NCBI RefSeq assembly: GCF_000165425.1
Contig: NW_001799322.1
Coordinates: forward strand, 124,001-188,000
DNA from: Paramecium tetraurelia
Lineage: Eukaryota; Ciliophora; Oligohymenophorea; Peniculida; Parameciidae
DNA length: 64,000 bases
Reading direction: 5' to 3'
How positions within the stretch are numbered: the stretch's first letter is position 1; each line of letters begins with the position of its first letter. Both the position numbers and the translations under genes were made by a program. This document shows positions 50,301-60,780 of this stretch, piece after piece. The notes under the pieces are model-generated. The model saw only the letters and a program-made list of their open reading frames with translations, was not told where the DNA came from and did not search any database.

Positions 50301-53300
50301 TTTTAAGTCAATTAACTTTGTAAAGCTAATTGTTCTTATTAAATTTAATCTAATTTACTCTATAACATTCTTAAATCAGATTACAGTTATTATTTTTCAG
50401 ACATCAAGGCCACAATTTATTATTCATTTACTCCATTTCCAATCATATCTTAAAACTTCTATAAATCTTCTTTTCTTTATTGTTATAATTCTTCTATTTA
50501 TTAATTTAATGCTTAATTAGTTTATTATAATTAACTGATCTATAATGCTTTTTATGGATCAGTCTAAAATTGAATTGATCCTGAGGATGTTACTTATTTT
50601 GGAATTTATTCAGATAATAAATCTTGCAATTATTTTTAAGCTTATAATAATTAGTCTTACAATTATAATTTGTTAGCCTTTAATTCATCATTTTCTTATT
50701 GTAATTAATTTTAATCTTCTAATTATGTTTGTAATAATTCATTTTATTTTTTCAATTCTTATATAGCTTCTGTCTAATTTCCTTCATCTTTTTAGATGTG
50801 TTATGGAACTACTTATTTTGAACTTGGGAATTATGTTGGAATATCTTCTCCGTGTTTATTTGCTAATTTTTGATATTCAGTTCTCCAAAACTCTGCATTT
50901 TCTTATTCCAATTAATTTTTCAAGTCTAATATTTATTATCGATTTTCCAAGTCTTAATTTTTCAATTCCTCAACCTATTTCTTTTATAAATCATTTTATT
51001 ATTTAACTATCTGATTTTATTCTAGTAATAGATTGTTTTCTCTTTAAAGATTATCTTTCTCATCCTGGAGCTGTTATAATTAATTTTATTATTCCATTAT
51101 TTTATTTTGTTGCTCGTCTTTATGTTACTCATTCTATTCTTATTTTATTAATAAATCTTGTACAGCTTGTTGCGCTTATTCTAAATTTAGCTCTTTTATA
51201 GATTATTTATCTACTGTTGGTTATTGTATATTTGGCCTATTTTCAAGAAGCATTTAATGTTTGCTTTTCCATAAATTAGCTTCATCTTCTGCTTGCTTTA
51301 ATCTTAATTAAACCTCTTCTAGCTTACCGACCATTTAAGGTAAGTCTTATTCGATTTGATGTTATAAAGATTATATTTCCTCTTCTTGCTAATGGATTAA
51401 TTTAGTCTCTTATAAAATTTCTTCTTTTAATCCATTTGGAGTTACGGCTCATGATTATATCTCAAGCAACTCTTAATACTGCTCCTCTGATTTATCTAGT
51501 CGCTTTTGTAATAAATCTACTTAAGCTCAAAGTTGTCATAGTCTGACATTAGCACCTCATTGATCTTATTCATCGTATAGATCCATAAGTTATTAGTTTT
51601 TTTCGAGCAGTTAGCTCTATAAAATTATTTGCGATTATTGTAATTAATCTATTTGATTTTCTAAATCCCTTAATTTTTAAGATAATTGTTGCTTCTCTGA
51701 TATTAAGGATACAATTTATTTTCCTTCTGGTCCAGTACCCAGTATATTTTCAAAGTTTTTCAAATCTTCTTTTCTTTCTGCTTCTATATCAATAATCTAT
51801 TTCTTTAATTGTTAATTTTCTTATTATAATTAGCTAATTTAAAGTGCTTTAGTTGGATCTAATAATGAAGGATTATCTGCTTTTTGTGGTAATTATCCTG
51901 AAAACAATTAATTCAAAGTATTTTATGCATTTAATAATTCATTTTATAATTACAATTTACTTTATTTTAATTGTTCATTTTCTTGTTGGAGCTATTATTA
52001 ATCATTACCTTATTATTATAAAATTGCCAATTAAGATTATAAAGAATTTATTATTTCACTAGCATTTTTTTCATCATCCTATTAAATCTTACTTTATTAA
52101 GGAACCTAATTTGAGGTGTCTTACCCTCCTTACTGATTTTATAATTTTTGATACTCTTATTTCCCAAAATCTCCATTAGCTTCTATGAGTTCGTTTTTTA
52201 ATTTCAAAATTTCTTCATCTTTTTACTAAATTAATGATCTTTGATCATTTAATTCATTCTAAATTTAATTTAATTATTATTCAGTTAATTATAATTACTA
52301 TTATAATAAGTTATTCTATCTAACTAGATCAGATATTTCTTCAGACATTTTTGTTTGATTATTTTGAGATTGCTTTTAATCTTAAATTAATTATTTAACT
52401 TATTCCTCTTAATTTTTATATTTTTCTTATAATTCAGCCAAAACTATATTTTCTTCACGTTAGTCTGGTATTTCTAATGGTTTCTTACTCAATAGATCTT
52501 AGTATCTATCATTCAAAAGTTAAACTTCATTTAAAGAATCAGTGTACTTTTGTTATAATTCTTTTAGTTGTCCCTATAATTATGGAACTTAATTTTCTAT
52601 TTCTTATTATTTTTCTAAAAGAAGTTGTTCTAATTCATGTATTTATTTTGCATTTTAAAGAAGTTTTTCTTTTTAACCATTTGGAGTTAAATTTTAAGAT
52701 TGAATTTCTAGGATTTCTTAATACTATTATTTTGCTTTATTGAGCTAAGCTTTTAATTATTCTATTTCCTTCTAATTTTCTAAAATAAGAAGTTTTTATT
52801 CATCTTGAGGCAACGTCTAATTTAAATCAATTATTTATTTATTTTTTTCAGCTAATTATTCTTACAAATATATGGATTCTTGCTATACTTTATCAAGCTG
52901 ATTTTATAATTATCTAATTTCTGATTGAAGTTCTTGTTTTTGGCGATATAAATCAACAATCTATTACTCATTAACTCCATTTCCAATCATATTCTAAAAT
53001 TATTTTAGATCTTCTTTCTTTTAATCCTCTATTTAAGTGATCTAATTTTTCAGCTATTAATTTTCTTAAGTGAGTTAGCTTATTTTTAAATTTTTTTCAG
53101 GATCTGTTTAAAATTTGAAATTTTGATTGTCAACATTTTCTGCTTAAATTTTATTATCCTATAATTTATTGATTTAGCTTTATTTTTCTAGTACTTAATT
53201 CTAAAGTTCAAGCTTTTGTTTTCTTAAGTCTTCATTTTCTTTTTTGTGATTAGATAGTGAATCAAGTTCACTTTAGTTTTATTCCTTTTCAAATTTTAAT

Positions 53301-56300
53301 TTTGCAATTTAATCCTTTAAAGCTTCTACATTTTCAGGTTGAATTTATCCTTATTCTTATTTTTCTTCTCCTTACTATTATAATGGGAGTTAATCCTTAG
53401 ATTTTTGAGCATCTCCTTATGAATTATTGCCTATTAATTCACTTTAATTATCTTTTTAAGTTTTTATTTCTTATTTTAGATTTTCTTCTTTTTTTTTTAA
53501 TTCTGTTATTTAATTTTATTAGTCTTTAACTTATTCTTATAAAATATTTTACAATTATTCAGCTAAATTTTTTTCTCTTTACAAACTATCTATTTCATCT
53601 TTAGCTTATTATAACTTTTGTAATTCTAAGGCATTCTATTTTTTTTCTTACTCCAAATTTTACAAATTGGTTTGAAATTCTTAATTTTATTATTTTAACT
53701 ATTTTGCTTCTTCTTAAGGAATTTCTAATTGTTCATCACCTTTTTGATTTTCTGGTTATTTCTTAGCTAATAAATCCTAGTATCGTTTGGCTTAAAGTTA
53801 TGCATCAGTTTAAGCTGCTTATAATTCTTACTGAGTCTATGTTAATTATCCTTATAATTTAGGAAGTTCTTTTTCTAATTATTATTGTAAATTTATTATC
53901 TAATCCTACTAATCATGAATAGTTGTTTATTATTATAATACTTTTTCTTTTAACCCATTTGGAGTTATATTTTATGAAGCAGTTTCCAATAGCTCTTAAT
54001 ATTATTATTTGGCTTATGATAATTATTATTATAATGAATTAATTAGATCTGTCTATTACTCATTTGATTAAATATTTGGTTATTATTAATTTTATGCATC
54101 ATATGATTATAATTCTTTTGTTTTACTTAATAAATCTGCTTATAGAGAAATTTATTTTTATTAGAGTTGATCAATTTGATTTTATTAATCCCTGACTTAT
54201 TTCTGTAAATCCTGCTTATCAGTCATCAAACCCACAACTTTTTATTCTTATACACCATTACCAATCATGTCTTAGAATTCTTTTAAATCAGCTTATCTTT
54301 ATTATTCAACCTTTTTAATTTAAGTCTTTAATTTTTAAATTTCTTNNNNNNNNNNNNNNNNNNNNNNNNNNNNNNNNNNNNNNNNNNNNNNNNNNNNNNN
54401 NNNNNNNNNNNNNNNNNNNNNNNNNNNNNNNNNNNNNNNNNNNNNNNNNNNNNNNNNNNNNNNNNNNNNNNNNNNNNNNNNNNNNNNNNNNNNNNNNNNN
54501 NNNNNNNNNNNNNNNNNNNNNNNNNNNNNNNNNNNNNNNNNNNNNNNNNNNNNNNNNNNNNNNNNNNNNNNNNNNNNNNNNNNNNNNNNNNNNNNNNNNN
54601 NNNNNNNNNNNNNNNNNNNNNNNNNNNNNNNNNNNNNNNNNNNNNNNNNNNNNNNNNNNNNNNNNNNNNNNNNNNNNNNNNNNNNNNNNNNNNNNNNNNN
54701 NNNNNNNNNNNNNNNNNNNNNNNNNNNNNNNNNNNNNNNNNNNNNNNNNNNNNNNNNNNNNNNNNNNNNNNNNNNNNNNNNNNNNNNNNNNNNNNNNNNN
54801 NNNNNNNNNNNNNNNNNNNNNNNNNNNNNNNNNNNNNNNNNNNNNNNNNNNNNNNNNNNNNNNNNNNNNNNNNNNNNNNNNNNNNNNNNNNNNNNNNNNN
54901 NNNNNNNNNNNNNNNNNNNNNNNNNNNNNNNNNNNNNNNNNNNNNNNNNNNNNNNNNNNNNNNNNNNNNNNNNNNNNNNGTTGAATTTTAAAGTTTTCAA
55001 CTGGCTATTAAGGTAAACCATCCTCTTATTTTTATAACTAATTTTTCAATTTTGTTTTCTCTTCATCATTTACTTATAATTATCTTTTTAAATCTTATAT
55101 TTATTTTTCTTACTCCTAATTTTATTAATCGAGTTTCTTTTATATTATTTCTAAGTTCTGGCTTTTTTTTTCTTATTAGGATAGCTATTCTATTGATTTG
55201 ATAGCTTGATCATGCAACTTTTCCTATTCAAAATCTACTTATTTCTAGAGTTTTTAAATCTCTTATTTTAGTAGAATAATTTCAGAAAACATTTCTTAAT
55301 TCTTTTTAACTTCTTTCAATAGTTTTTATTCAATGCTTTCTGGGGATAGATTTTGATTATTTTTTTCTATTTCATCTTCGAATTTTTGTTTCCAATATTA
55401 AATTTATTCCTAGAAACTTAATCTCTCTTATTCTAATTAATATAATCTGTCTTAGTTATCTCTAAACTAGCTTAAAGCATTCTAAAATTCGTCTTTTGAT
55501 TATTATGGGAATGAATCTGCTATGCCTGGTCTTTGTTAAGTTTAAATCGAGTCTGATATATTAGGGTGAATAATGGAAACCCTTTGGGGAACGCTAACAT
55601 TTGTGTTGTAAGTGTGGTGTCTGGTTGGAGATACTCTAATTGGACTTATGTATTTTATTGGAGTCAATACTCTGATACTTCCATTGGATCTTTCTACTGA
55701 ATATCGGACAGGAGATCCCCTTAATTTAGTATTATTTCCAATCAATTTTAAATCTTCATTCTTTAATCTAACTAATGAATTTAATAAAGAAATTTGTTTA
55801 ATAATTGTTGGTACATTATGAGGATCAAGTTGGAGATGTTCGATATGTGTCATAATTTTTGAAAATACCTCTTCAGATGATAATGATGGAGATTATGATC
55901 TTGCTTATAAAGGACTTTAATTGTTTAAGATTCTTCTTACTGCTTTTGGTGTTTCATATCGTTTCAAAGCTTCAATATCTTGATTTAATGAAGTCAAATA
56001 TATTTATATTTACTAGATTTCGACTTCATAGTCATCTTAATCTTTATCCAATTTTTGTAAGAGATTATTATGAGAATTTATCAATTCTGCCAGCATAGTT
56101 AAAGCATTGGCATATTTATTCTAAATTAAATTACCATTTCTATATTATGAAATTCCATTTTAAAGATTGCTCAATGCATTTTGTAAATGTTCAGGTAAAT
56201 ATTCATTCTTTGAAAAAGATAGTTATTCAGCCTTTTTTATTGAAGTACCTTCTTATTTGTTTTCTAATTGATTTAGACTAAGTAAATAGGATAGTTTTGA

Positions 56301-56783
56301 TTCTAATAATTTATTTTCATCTTAGAGTTTTCTTATTTCCTCTAATTTATTTGATTGATCCTAAGATAACAGATTTTTAATACTTTGCTCTAATTTTCCT
56401 ATTGGCTTGCTTATCTTAAAAAAGAATTTAATTTTTCCCTTGCTAATTTTTCTTTCTGTTGTAATTCGTTTATTTCTTATTTCTAACTCTATACTTCAAG
56501 TAGCAAAACTTATTCCCTCTCCTGATGTTATTATCTTAATTTAATCAAAAATATACATTGTATTTTTCATAGCATTTCTTTTCCTATCCAATTCAAGCAA
56601 TACACAATTTAATCTTTAAATTTCAAATCCCATTAAGACTTTTTCCATTTTCATGTTAATTAAACTGTCGGAAAGAGCTTGCTACTAAGGTGCTTAAGGA
56701 ACAACTTAAATAATTGGGGAAACAGCTCTTTAAGGAGAGCGCATTTAAAATGGCTACGGATTTTAGATTGATCTTCCTCTCAT
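44346..56783 (-). CDS. Giant coiled-coil protein with long internal repeats
   Basis: ATG 56783 (MRGRSIQNPQPFQMRSP), TGA 44346, introns of 22 and 23 bases near the 5' end; roughly 4,100 codons including the gap. Almost the whole length is Gln/Glu/Leu/Lys heptad coiled coil. Landmarks recur about every 1.3 kb: MIGNGVNEQQIV..(M/Y), then LTPNGLQEKLL, so the protein is built of about six units of roughly 432 residues, the middle ones nearly identical. N-terminal 250 residues and a basic Pro/Gln-rich C-terminus differ. Golgins and centriolar linkers have similar make-up; no family signature is present. Four in-frame TGA codons (51,449-51,559), a one-base insertion near 49,249 and a 634-N gap leave open whether it is one intact gene. 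The many plus-strand ORFs here are shadows. Confidence 0.72.
47364..48659 (-). repeat. 1,296-base intragenic repeat, copy A
   Basis: Downstream-most of three near-identical units in the giant coiled-coil gene. It is 432 codons long, in frame, and differs from copy B by only a few scattered bases (for example catctgtgatggc versus catcagtaatggc at its start). Confidence 0.9.
48660..49956 (-). repeat. 1,297-base intragenic repeat, copy B
   Basis: Almost identical to copies A and C but one base longer: gatctactaatgc near 49,245 where A and C have gatctataatgc. The extra base shifts the coding frame inside the coiled coil and leads to TGA within about 110 bases. Confidence 0.9.
49957..50935 (-). 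repeat. 1,296-base intragenic repeat, copy C (partial high identity)
   Basis: High identity to copies A and B continues to about 50,935; upstream of that the sequence passes into an older, diverged unit with the same landmarks. The sharp fall in identity marks the edge of a recent tandem expansion or conversion. Confidence 0.85.
54346..54979. other. Assembly gap, 634 N
   Basis: Run of N inside the giant coiled-coil gene. Coding reading is open on both flanks on the minus strand, so the gap probably hides more repeat units. Its printed length may not be the true one. Confidence 0.98.
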
Positions 56784-56960
56784 TTCAAAATTCAAATTTA
56801 TTTTATATTAATATCTGATCGTTATTATTTACAACAAAAACAAAAACTAGCTATAACACTACTACATTGTAGAATTAACCCATTCGGATTCCTGAACTTC
56901 TAGCCAATTACTTTATGAAATATTTATGTATAATAATTATGACACTTTAACACATTTAAT

Positions 56961-58402
56961 TCAACTTGATGGTAATGGCGATTTTGAATCTAATGTCACT
57001 TGAACTTCTCCATAAAACATGCTTAGAGCTGGATAAGATGTCCCTGTCAAATTGTTATATGCTTCTCCACACTTAACACCATTTCTGTAAAATGATAAAG
57101 TTCCTAAACCACTTCTGAATTCAAGTAGAACACCTATTGTATCATTCTATACAGCTGAGTATCCATAATCTTATATCTACCCATCAGCTCCGAATTTTTT
57201 GGCACATAAACAAATATAGCCATAAAAGTGTCCTGTTGTGGTCGGTTAAGTATACAAGTCAATCTCTTTTCTACTTTATATTAAAATTTTTACCTTGCTA
57301 TTCCTATAAAGATATCTTCCTCATCAACATACTTTTCAATCTTAATTTCCCAATAATGCCTTCCTGAATTTAATGCTAATGTTCCAAGCACCGTTTAATA
57401 ATCTGATTATCCTTTTTTGTTTGCTGTCAAATTATTATTTGATAAGACTACACTTTTACCTTTTTTAATTGGATCCCACGTGAATGTCATTTCAGCTAAA
57501 AATAAGAGTTAGGAAAAATCTTTAAGACCTGCTTCCGAAAGTTTAATTTATGTATCTTTCAATTCTTTTAGTTGAATCATGGGATGGATAAGTTTAATAT
57601 TATGAAACAGCTTTTAATTCTGCCCAATTCCATCAATTATAAATGATCTTAGTTATTCTGTAGTAAAAGTAACAGGAACAATTGCTAAATAGTAATTTCT
57701 TTAACCAAAAAATGTTTTAACCAATAAAAATATAACATTGCTGATATTTTTTACCATTGTTGTAATCTTGCCGTATGAAAAATCAATAGTTATTAATCTC
57801 TCATCATTAGAATAGGGGTATTTATATTTTATTTCTAATTTCTTGGCCAAAACTATTGACTCTTTTAAATCAGCTGTTAATCTCTTCAAAATAGGAGCTT
57901 TTTTATTTTATGGCTAACCTTCTGTTGAACTTTATTATGAAAAAGGAAGAGAGTTTGAAAATGGTAAAGGATCCTCTGACATTGAAATTTATTTCTCTAA
58001 AGAAGGCTATTTAGAAGACTATCTACTGACACTTTTAGGAGGTGGAAATTTAGGTTTTAATTAAGGCACATCTTTTTTGGGAGCATTAATCTTAGAAGGC
58101 TAGGCTTAAGGTTGATTCTGCTATTCTTATTAATTATCTTGTTATATCTCTAGTTAAATTTCATTTTTTTTTTCTAATGGTTAATCTGATTTTTGAGGAT
58201 TCTCAACTTCTGAATCCTACTTTTTTGGTTGTCCTGGAGAACCTGGACAAGAAACAATCTTCTTTTCAGATTGCTAATGATTTACTTAGTTTTCCTCCTC
58301 TACTGTTAATTATTCTGGAACAGGTCCTTCAGGTAGTTTAATGACTTAGCCGAATCCTGCAATTGTATTCACAATCATTTTTTCTGTAATTTCGAAAGCC
58401 AT
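56961..58402 (-). CDS. SPRY-domain protein, 472 residues
   Basis: ATG 58402, TGA 56961, one 23-base intron (gtaaaaattt...agtag) inside the SPRY domain, 473 codons. The N-terminal 180 residues are polar, Pro/Gln/Ser rich. A middle domain follows with IKYKYPYSNDERLITIDFSYG. The C-terminal SPRY fold reads TWDPIKKGKSVVLSNNNLT, LNSGRHYWEIKIE, DIFIGIAR, TIGVLLEFRSGLGTLSFYRNG and SYPALSMFYGEVQVT, including the family's HYWE and L.F..NG elements. SPRY domains bind protein partners; the enzyme or complex served is unknown. It is 178 bases upstream of the giant coiled-coil gene's ATG, same strand. Confidence 0.82.
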
Positions 58403-58727
58403 TTATGATAAATATAATGATAAAGTTAAATATACAAATTAGTAATAAATTTTCTAAATTTTCTGTCTAATTTTATTTCAATATCTCCATAAAGCCAAGA
58501 TATGTTATAATTAATTTGTTTATTAAAGAGAAATTCATAAGGATCGTATAATTTTTACAAGAATTGTTTGTATTTAGAAATTTTCTAAAAAAAAAAGGAG
58601 AGCAATAAATTTTTGAGTTTTCATAACAAAAATTTGACTTAAAATTCAAATTTTGAAATAAAAATAAATTCTAGTTTAATAAATAGATTCATATAGATAA
58701 AAAATAAAATATTGCTTGAATTAGATT
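58403..58727. other. Intergenic, nothing recognised
   Basis: About 325 AT-rich bases between the SPRY start and the RING-PHD stop; includes a ten-A run. No gene or motif seen. Confidence 0.5.
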
Positions 58728-59328
58728 TCATTAATTTTAACAACTATTACATAAACCTAAAATTCTCTCATCATCCTAAATACAATAATCATGACCAATA
58801 AGAATTCTACATTATAGACAAAAGATCACTTAATCATCATTTTCATTACAAAGGCAAACTTAACAAACTTCAGAAATTGAGGCACTCACAATACTTTATG
58901 ATGGTGTGTTTAAAAAGCTTTCCTAAAATATGCTTTCCTCTAGCTATGAGTAGCTTTCTTATGTATTTTTTTAATAGAAATTTTCAGATTTGTTAATCCA
59001 CACCAACACTCCATCTTAATTAATATAAATATCATACTAGAGATTATAACATTAATACATATGAAAAAGGTTATCTACATAAGGGACATTATAATTTTTT
59101 GGCTACTTTCATAAATTAATCAAAACATATTTAACAAAAAAGGTGGTTACATTTGAGTTTGGATAAAGGGGGAGTGAATTATTCTAAGCAAATAGTGCAT
59201 AATTGCTTATTAGGAGAAGATTTTTTTTATGATGACGAGTTTTAATTTCCCAATGATTAGAAGTTAGAAGATTAATCCTCTAATTCTTCATCTTCAATAA
59301 TTTTCCTATTCCTTCTTTAATTATACAT
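58728..59328 (-). CDS. RING plus PHD-type zinc-finger protein, PHRF1-like layout
   Basis: 192 residues, ATG 59328 (MYNQRRNRKIIEDEEL), TGA 58728, one 22-base intron (gtattaatgt...ctag) between the two fingers, 193 codons. RING: CTICLEQFTPPLSKLKC.H.FC..C followed by KLQCPLCRQPF, a complete C3HC4 set. Second finger near the C-terminus: VCQVCLCNENDD..FC.QC then GHDYCIQDDERILGLCNSC, the C4HC3 spacing of a PHD-type finger. RING then PHD is the order in PHRF1 and related E3 ubiquitin ligases that read histone tails, but this protein is far shorter and lacks their tails. E3 activity is inferred from intact metal ligands. Confidence 0.75.
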
Positions 59329-59740
59329 ATAAAATTATGATTATAAATATTATGTTTCTTAAATTATAAATATATTCACATTGTATCTAATCTTCTTAAA
59401 GAAATGAAATTTAATTTTCATAGTTAAGATAGTTATTTGGTTTAAAGGATTCTAAATTCACTAAATTGAATAAAATAAAAATAATAAAATTCTATGTAAA
59501 CCCTAAATACCCCAAGAATTACTACAGAATGGAGAATCAATGATCAATAATAAATAACGTCAATAAATAAGAAAGGCTATTTTTTAAAAAAACTCTAAAA
59601 ATTATGCAAATTTTGATTTATTAACTTGTCTTTATTTATTCGGGGTAATATCACCAAGTAAATTATTTTATCATTTCAATTGTTATTTAAGAAAGTTTCT
59701 TGATACGTTAATATCTTTAGAAATATCAAACTATATAAAA
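59329..59740. other. Intergenic, nothing recognised
   Basis: About 410 AT-rich bases between two minus-strand genes. Only short open stretches; no RNA gene or repeat seen. Confidence 0.45.
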
Positions 59741-60052
59741 TCAATTGAATTAAATTATCTCTTCCAAGTACTTAATCATAAACTATGGGAATTTTTCTTC
59801 TAACACTAAATCTGGGATAAGCCTAAAAATATTTTGAACCTTTTACTTTTTTTTTCCATCGCAATCTTCAACTAAGTAAACAAAGGATTTATTTTTTTCG
59901 AAACAATCTATTATCTTTTTAGGACCTCTTATCCTACCAAATTTACTGTTTGCTGAATTTTCTAATTACTGCCAATATGACTTGTCATCTTTCTTATCAA
60001 TTTTCTTAGATTTTCTGCATAAACTCTATGTATCAAATGAGCGCTAATTCAT
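59741..60052 (-). CDS. Small basic protein, 103 residues
   Basis: Intronless frame ATG 60052 to TGA 59741, 104 codons. The N-terminus MNQRSFDTQSLCRKSKK is basic; then GRIRGPKKIIDCFEKNKSFVYLVEDCDGKKKQKVQNIF, where the YLV.D.DG.... pattern faintly recalls a chromo or chromo-shadow strand, and a C-terminal helix LEEKFPQFMIKYLEEIIQF. That resemblance is weak. The coding case rests on good composition and the absence of TGA over a region surrounded by TGA-rich sequence. Confidence 0.45.
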
Positions 60053-60690
60053 AAATTTATTATATTAGAATAAACTTAATTTGCGCTTTATTTAATTATT
60101 ATTTATTAAAGAAATGTTTATGTTTTGAAAATAAATTTCAATAATTTAAAACCATTTATTTTGTTAGCTAATTGGTTAATGATTCCACTTCAATCAAATT
60201 AGTTTAGATTTATCTTCCTTCTCTATTAATAGTTTATGAAAAATAAAATCTCTTAGATTCATGAAAAATATTTTAAGATTCTTTAAAAATGAATATTGAG
60301 GATTTTAATTATCTTCTTAAAAGGCTTGAAATGAGATTCACGTAAAATATATTTATAATTTCTAAATTAATTTTGTTAATAATCAAAAAGAATGAATAAA
60401 ATTATTTCAAATTAATAATAAACTTGTTATTATTATTTTATTTTTATTATTTAATTAAACTTAAATGTGCAAGAATTTGAGCCTTAATAATTTTGGATTT
60501 TTATTATATTAATTTTATGAAATTTTATAGTTTTAACTACTTTTAAACAAATTTATGTATTAATTTACAAGTATGATTTTAGAAAAAATTAAATTATCGA
60601 TGCAGATTTTTGATTCAAAGAATTTGAAAAAAAAATAGCTACTAGTAGTATGCTTAATATGAACACAATTTGGATATATACATTAACATT
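60053..60690. other. AT-rich intergenic stretch upstream of tRNA
   Basis: About 640 bases with very low GC and no convincing exon on either strand. The tRNA that follows has its own internal promoter, so this space need not contain control elements for it. Confidence 0.5.
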
Positions 60691-60762
60691 TCCGGTATAG
60701 TCTAGTGGTTAGGATATCAGGTTTTCACCCTGGGGACCCGGGTTCAATCCCCGGTATCGGAA
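60691..60762 (+). tRNA. tRNA-Glu (anticodon UUC)
   Basis: 72 bases folding as a cloverleaf: acceptor tccggta pairs with tatcgga, anticodon arm tcagg-ttttcac-cctgg gives UUC at 34-36, T arm cccgg-gttcaat-ccccgg region. Box A (tagtctagtggtt) and box B (ggttcaatcc) of the internal pol III promoter are present. No intron. Confidence 0.95.
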
Positions 60763-60765
60763 AAA

Positions 60766-60772
60766 TTTTTTT
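60766..60772 (+). terminator. Pol III terminator of tRNA-Glu
   Basis: Seven consecutive T immediately after the tRNA, the usual RNA polymerase III stop signal. It lies only 9 bases before the stop codon of the importin-alpha-like gene on the other strand. Confidence 0.85.
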
Positions 60773-60780
60773 ATACTTAT

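Noticed and set aside
47364-50935. The 1.3-kb repeats as a transposon array.
   Set aside because: Units are in coding frame of a host coiled coil, lack terminal inverted repeats and encode no transposase.
54335-55021. A 228-residue ORF made almost wholly of unknown residues.
   Set aside because: It is a translation of the N gap.
44643-56098. Many plus-strand hydrophobic ORFs (for example three identical 130-residue ones at 48,210, 49,507 and 50,803) that look like repeated membrane proteins.
   Set aside because: They are antisense shadows of Gln/Glu/Leu-rich coiled-coil codons on the minus strand; reverse complements of CAA, TTA and GAA give Leu/Ile/Phe-rich peptides.
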